NCBI GenBank assembly: GCA_950295325.1
Contig: OX485803.1
Coordinates: 73,981,554-74,045,553, forward strand
DNA: 64,000 nt
DNA from: Polytrichum commune
Lineage: Eukaryota; Streptophyta; Polytrichopsida; Polytrichales; Polytrichaceae
Reading direction: 5' to 3'
Part shown: positions 58,991 to 64,000 of the stretch, in pieces
How positions within the stretch are numbered: the first letter of the stretch is position 1
Layout of the letters: each line of letters opens with the position of its first letter
Translations under genes and position numbers: made by a program
The notes under the pieces: model-generated
Seen by the model: only the letters and a program-made list of their open reading frames with translations
Databases searched by the model: none
Told to the model about the DNA's origin: nothing

Positions 58991-60134
58991 TTAAGGGTTT
59001 GCAAACATAGGGTTCTTCTCAAATGCGGAGGTCGATTTCTTCTTTTCGTGACGGGCTTGTTGCTTTTATTGAGCCTCAAGATGATCATCCAAAAATATGG
59101 AACCAGATTTATCAGGATTCATGAGGGTACCCTCTTCATGGGCGATGAAGATTTTTCTTCCACAATCTCAACGTCTGATCTGGGCCATGATGAGGGTAAG
59201 CTCTACATTAAGATCTGCGTGGATGATTCCTCTAGCGATGGCTGTAAAAGATGCCTCCATGCTTGTTGTGAAATTCTGCAAATATAAATATATTGTCCAA
59301 TGTCAAACAAGAGGTTCTCAGTATTGCAAAATTACCAATATATATTTGTCATAGTGCATGGAGTTCCATTCGATTGAGTGGATCCCTAGTGCATGGAGTT
59401 CCACTCGACCAAGTGGATCCATAGTGCATGGTGTTCCACTCGATCGAATGGATCCCTAGTGCATGGAGTTCCACTCGACCAAGTGGATCCATAGTGCATG
59501 GTGTTCCACTCGATCGAATGGATCCCTAGTGCATGGAGTTCCACTCGATGGAGTGGATCCCTAGTGCATGGACTTCCACTCGGTCGAGTGGATCCCTAGT
59601 GCATGGACTTCCACTCGGTCGAGTGGATCCCTAGTGCATGGACTTCTACTCAATCGAGTGGATCCCTAGTGCATGGACTTCCATTCGACCAAGTGGATCC
59701 CTAGTGCAGAAACAAATATATACAAATGGATCCATCAAGTATAAAAACAAGTGAAAAAATAAAATTCATGAGGGTGCTTACATTCCAAGCCAAAGTCATA
59801 TTTGGGTCGATCGTGCCACAGCTGTATTAGACCGTTGTTTTTTAGGCCTTCCTAATTTCACCCACACCCGGCAACAATATGTTATCTGGGTTGTCCATGT
59901 AGGAGTGAATTTGTTGAAGGAGTTGGAATTATTCAAGGTATAGGAGAGGCGGACGGTCATGCTTGGATCATCGCTCCAAACTATTGTACATAGCCAAACC
60001 TTCAATTTTTCTCGTAAAGAGTGCTCTGTATCCTTGTGGCCTATTATTTGCCTCGATGCAGCCACGCTGTGCTGACCGTTGATGATGATAAATTTCCCGT
60101 CTTTTATGTCATCCACGTCATGCCTTCTCTCCAT
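58991..60134 (-). pseudogene. ParB-like (GQHS) domain gene, broken
   Basis: Minus strand from ATG 60134. The first exon has GKFIIINGQHSVAASRQIIG, the loop typical of ParB/sulfiredoxin-like nuclease folds (xxxGQHRxxA). After about residue 80 coding signal shifts frame (YMDNPDNILLPGVGEIRKA, then a stop), then shifts again to IDPNMTLAWN before a donor (gtaagc, near 59781). The second exon starts after tatttgcag at 59275: NFTTSMEASFTAIARGIIHA, then TGA, further coding-like IFIAHEEGTLMNPDKSGSIF, TAA, and a final stop at 58991. Two frameshifts and internal stops mark a pseudogene. ParB-like folds act as DNA-binding or nuclease modules; in a plant such genes may ride on a mobile element, but I cannot name one. 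The 35-bp repeat array lies in its intron. Confidence 0.6.
59353..59707 (+). repeat. 35-bp tandem array, about 10 units, each with a palindrome
   Basis: Each unit reads approximately CATGGAGTTCCACTCGATCG then AGTGGATCCCTAGTG. The core CCACTCGATCGAGTGG is a perfect palindrome in some units and imperfect in others (CCACTCGACCAAGTGG). Neighbouring units alternate between two sub-variants in the middle of the array, so higher-order duplication occurred. Located in the intron of the ParB-like pseudogene. Confidence 0.92.
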
Positions 60135-60153
60135 TTTTCATCCTTCTTCGTCA

Positions 60154-60203
60154 ATACTCCTCGGGTCTGTGCAATCCGAGGATTGCACAGACCCGAGGAG
60201 TAT
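60154..60203. repeat. Perfect 24-bp inverted repeat with 2-base loop
   Basis: The left arm 60154-60177 (ATACTCCTCGGGTC...) is exactly complementary to the right arm 60180-60203; only GA separates them. It lies just upstream of the ParB-like pseudogene start on the minus strand. Confidence 0.95.
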
Positions 60204-60994
60204 GGACAAGAAGGGAGACCTGGTCCGGTTGTGGGCAGCCGGCTTGCCGCCGGCCTCTGAGCCGTTGCTGAATCCACAGATGAGGAGCCTCCCGGAGCCG
60301 ACTCCTCCACATGCCCTTCTTCTTCTTCTTTAAATTTTAAAAAAATGAATTTGTACTTGAAATTGGGATCAAGAATGCTCTTCTAGAGCTCAATGGCATG
60401 AATTCAAGCTTGCAAGCAATGAAATGACAAGAAATTCTGTAGATAATTCAATAATTTATCATCATAATTCATTTTGATGTGGCATTCACAAGCAAGCATT
60501 CTTCTTGTTGTTGTTCCGCAAATTTGCGGTGTTCTTCGCTTCAAAACTCCACAACTTTGTCATTTCTTGTCCTTACGCTCTCCCTTGCGTGTCATATCTC
60601 AAGAATGAAGAAGAAAAGAAGAAAAATGAAGGATTCTTACCAAGTGAGAAGAAAAAAAGTCAAACCCTTGTAAGAGCTCTAATTCTCTCTTCAAATACAC
60701 ACAATGAGTCAAGTTATCTCTTAGTCCATCACGGGAGAATCTAAGAGTGTAAGGGGAGAAGAAATCAAGATTTATTACAAAAACATGCAATCTTCACCTC
60801 ACACAAGCTCTCTCCACACACTCACTCACAAAGCTTGAGTTGGCAAGAATATCAAGCCAATGAGGAGGCTCCTAAGTGAGGAGCCTCCCTCTCTACATCT
60901 AAGATTCATCCATTCAAATCTAAATGAATCTAAATAAACGGATAAGGTGCGGCCGCCGACGCCGCATACCATGACATCCCGACATGTTTATTAA
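60204..60994. other. Intergenic, no gene seen
   Basis: Contains several copies of GAGGAGCCTCC-type short motifs near 60281 and 60880, no supported exon. Confidence 0.35.
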
Positions 60995-61322
60995 GGGCCG
61001 GTTTACACTACGGTGGAGAAGTCCACCGGTCATGAAAAAAAAGGCGTTTCTCAATTGTGATTGGTTGAAAATGCAACTCTTGACCGGTGGGTGTTTACAC
61101 TAGGTGAAAAAAAACAATGGTGGTGAACTTTTCTCCTGGATGATAAAATGACATGGCCGCCTACATGGTGGCACTTTTTGGAGTTGGGCTTCTCCGGAAG
61201 AGGAGTTTCTTGTCCGGCCTCAAGAGGCCGGAGAAGCCCAACTCAATAAAAAATTAATTTTCAAAAACAGATTTGGACCGTAGATTTTAGATCTGGTTTT
61301 TTTCAAAACCTAAGGTGTTGGC

Positions 61323-61361
<39 letters not shown>

Positions 61362-62306
61362 CTGTAGTAGCTCCTGAGCGATTTTTTTTTGTGCAATTTT
61401 TTTTCGCAATGGCTGGTTATTCACAATTTCAGTTTGGTAGTAGCCAAGATGAGGATGACCTCATTGGTAGTGAGAATTATTTTGAGCCCTCAAGGCAATT
61501 TCCAGGAAGTGCTTTTAGGGCTTATGTTAAAAAAAGTAGGCTTACTCACCCGTACACGATCTTTGAACATTTTTGTATTATATGATCCAAGAAGAAATTA
61601 TGACACATATCCACTTGGCCGGTCAAATTTCCACACCACCCTCTCCTTGCTCCCAAACAAAAAATATGTCATCATCATAATTGAAGCATTATGGTGATAC
61701 ATGATGGTTTTTTATATCGCCATAGTTGAAACGATAAAATACTTCAAAACCATAAAGATCATAAGAGAGCACAAAATCTGTCTTCTTCGATTATCCATGA
61801 TTGAAGATCAAAGATAAGAAGAGAGAAATTGATGAGGATGATTAAGAGGAGAGCATGTCTTAAATAATACCAAAGAGCAGTGCTTTGTCCAATGAGTATG
61901 GGTTTTCCCCTCTTCATTCTTAAACACTCAAGGAGACATTTATTTCCTACATGGGCCAAACTTGACAATTGGCAATTTGGCAATTTTCATTATCTTTTGA
62001 ATAAAATTGAACATTATATTACACAATTCTTATGAACACAATTCTTGTTGAAATCTTTTGATACAATGTGAATGTAGAGAATTATGGTTTTTTATCACAA
62101 AAAATCTTCACCATTAGGTGAACTTCTCTTCTCCGCTAAACTTCTCCTCTAGGTGTTTAGACTTCAACCGGTCAAGACTCCTTAAGAAATATTTTATTGC
62201 CTTTAATTCTTCTCCGGCACATCCACCATTTGCCTCATATAACCATGTCTTGGCCAAGCATTCTTGACCGACCGGAGGCCTTCTCCACTGTAGTGTAAAC
62301 CGGCCC
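60995..62306 (+). mobile_element. PIF/Harbinger element, internally deleted
   Basis: A 1312-bp element. Left end GGGCCGGTTTACACTACGGT and the inverse right end GGGCCGGTTTACACTACAGT match for about 36 bp with a few differences. The duplication TAA (60992-60994 and 62307-62309) is the PIF/Harbinger target. After a CT tract (61325-61354) an ATG at 61409 opens a 58-codon frame, MAGYSQFQFGSSQDEDDLIG, ending at 61585. That Gln/Asp-rich start could be the 5' remnant of a transposase or MYB-like accessory ORF; no DDE motif remains. Confidence 0.88.
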
Positions 62307-62442
62307 TAAGTGTGTTAGTTTTACATTGCATAGACAAGGAAAAAACAAATCTTGCAAACCACACTTATGATTACTTTATTCGAATCATAGTTACCCGCCA
62401 CAATGGCCATCAAACTAAGCAGCATATTGGTGCATACAAACC

Positions 62443-62988
62443 TCAAGGGTTGCGATCCTCACATGGCATCTTACTTGAATCGTTATACTTACCCAACCCA
62501 AGCCTATGAGAAGCTCTTGAGGCAATTCTCGAGGCTTGAGCATCTCTCTTCACCTTGCAAACAACTTGTGTAATATTTCTATAGGTAGGTGGGCCGCGTC
62601 GATAGGTGATGAGCCGAAGGCAAGAGAAATGGCAATGAAAAGCGATGAGGACACTAGCAAGAAGACGTTGGCCACATGGGGCAAAGGCCACTGCCATCAA
62701 GACATAAATGATGGCAACCAAGGCGATAAAGATAGTGGCGAGCAAGTTGTAGTGGTGACGGCGAGCATAGAAGATTGCAACACCTAAGAAAATGGTGACT
62801 TCATATACAAGAACTTGGGGGTTCACGGAAAACACAAAGAGGGCTAATAGAAGAGGTTGATCACGAGTTCCACCTAAACTAGTAGCATCAAACACAAGAG
62901 AGTGATGAACATATGAGGGCAACGTACACAAAAGCTTGTGGACTTCAAATCCCAAGAGGATGTTCCAAACATGTATACAACTCTTCAC
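62443..62988 (-). CDS. Possible membrane protein exon, unidentified
   Basis: A minus-strand frame of about 180 codons, open from a stop near 63010 to the stop at 62443. No ATG starts it (62988 is GTG), so if real it is an exon of a spliced gene. It has three hydrophobic stretches (LLLALFVFSVNPQVLVY, LLATIFIALVAIIYVLMAVA, LLASVLIAFHCHFS) separated by short basic or aromatic loops, then a basic tail. The pattern suggests a multi-span membrane protein. No family recognised; codon evidence is weak. Confidence 0.35.
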   Translation of the reverse strand: MKSCIHVWNILLGFEVHKLLCTLPSYVHHSLVFDATSLGGTRDQPLLLALFVFSVNPQVLVYEVTIFLGVAIFYARRHHYNLLATIFIALVAIIYVLMAVAFAPCGQRLLASVLIAFHCHFSCLRLITYRRGPPTYRNITQVVCKVKRDAQASRIASRASHRLGLGKYNDSSKMPCEDRNP

Positions 62989-64000
62989 AACCTTTAAATT
63001 GCACCCTAACTAACCAAGGGCAATGAACTCCAAAACCTTGATGAAAGAGAACTGAAATCCAAACTTAACAAAGTGTAACAAACTTTGCCATCCATGAGAC
63101 CTTGGCGCAACAAGATCAAGCCTCAACCTCCATTGTCCTCTACAAGCCACCTTTAATCCCCATCAGCCAATACTACTCTTCTTTTTAAAAGTAAAAATTA
63201 GTAGGTTTAGTTACATTTTTTGGTTTAAAAGTAGTTAAGATGGCAAATTTGACATTTTTGTGGAGTTTAGGGTGGCTGCATTTTGATGAATTAAAGGGTG
63301 TACTTGACAAATGCATAGAACATGTGTGTCAATTTGGGTGGTGACTTTAATTATACTTGGAAGAAATCCAAGTCTAAATGTAAGCTTTGATAAGGTGAAC
63401 AATGGCCCCACGTAGAAAATAGTAAGCGGCTAATATATTCGCTTTCTAGATGTGGCCACACACCACAAACTAAGGAGAAAGTTGGCTACATATTAAAATT
63501 TAACAAGCCCATTGAAGTTAGCTATCCAAAAAGAGTAAACCAACCGTTTAGACCTCTAGAGGCTTCCAAGATCAACTAGTTTGCACACATATCAAAGGCT
63601 CAATGTAAAAACATCATGCACTTGGAGTACCTAGTACATTTCTACACCCAAAAAAGTTGTACCAACCCATTTAAACACGATAATACACTCTAAAATGAAC
63701 ATCATTGCTTATGTATAAAGATTGTTCATACAATCACGCATACAAGTACAAATAGATAGGGAGGGAGGTTTGCACTTGCATTAACAAAATTGCATCAAAA
63801 TGTCCAATTGTGGTTACAAAATGTGATGCTACTAGGAGGTATTAGAATCTCCTACTATTCAAACTTAACTCTCAATTCCGTACCATCGGAATTCCACTCC
63901 TCCCATCCATTAATCAAAAACCTCAACATGAGAAAAATTGACAAGGCTGAATTGCCTTTGGGAATACATTACCACTACAAGCCCCAAATGAAAATCTAAT
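62989..64000. other. Intergenic, no gene seen
   Basis: AT-rich to the window end, without supported exons or element termini. Confidence 0.4.

Noticed and set aside
59353-59707. Regular repeats resembling a CRISPR array
   Set aside because: Units are contiguous without unique spacers and the context is a plant-type nuclear genome.

Overview
The window looks like nuclear DNA of a land plant, probably a non-seed lineage (bryophyte- or lycophyte-like; inference only). Genes have many short GT-AG introns, include plant families (an SR splicing factor end, a villin fragment, an RCHY1-like CHY/RING E3 fragment, a leucine-rich-repeat receptor kinase), and sit in AT-rich sequence crowded with DNA transposons and LINE remnants. 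There are no operons, ribosomal RNAs or CRISPR arrays.

Layout. 0-0.2 kb (+): last coding exon of an SR protein. 2 kb: a 337-bp hAT-type MITE. 3.3-4.5 kb (+): a three-exon GIY-YIG domain gene whose last intron seems to end in AC. 5.8-10.2 kb (+): co-oriented, intron-containing fragments of at least three unrelated genes (RCHY1-like, an unidentified beta-domain protein, villin), each truncated or broken. 11.2-12.4 kb: a non-autonomous CACTA element. 13.2-22.1 kb (-): a complete 20-exon LRR receptor-like kinase, reconstructed in frame as 753 residues. 25.9-27.5 kb (-): a decayed pogo-type element. 28-31 kb: a foldback element and a LINE RNase H remnant. 32.6-37.1 kb: a second CACTA element and a decayed hAT transposase gene that itself carries a copy of the 2-kb MITE.

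37.6-46 kb is patchwork: a solo foldback arm, a degraded partial copy of the receptor kinase carrying a PIF/Harbinger MITE, a LINE lacking its reverse transcriptase core, and two copies of a 0.45-kb repeat. 46.5 and 53.6 kb (-): two paralogous small plant genes. 52 kb: an internally deleted hAT element with a perfect 8-bp target duplication. 54.4-56.4 kb (-): a coiled-coil, multi-membrane-span protein. 57-64 kb: a 393-bp TIR element, a broken ParB-like gene with a palindromic 35-bp repeat array in its intron, a perfect 24-bp inverted repeat, a 1.3-kb PIF/Harbinger element and one uncertain membrane ORF.

The genes do not form one pathway. The coherent theme is transposon dynamics: nested insertions with readable target duplications, gene-fragment accumulation and partial gene duplication. 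Splice models were built by eye from phase and consensus; no alignment search was run.
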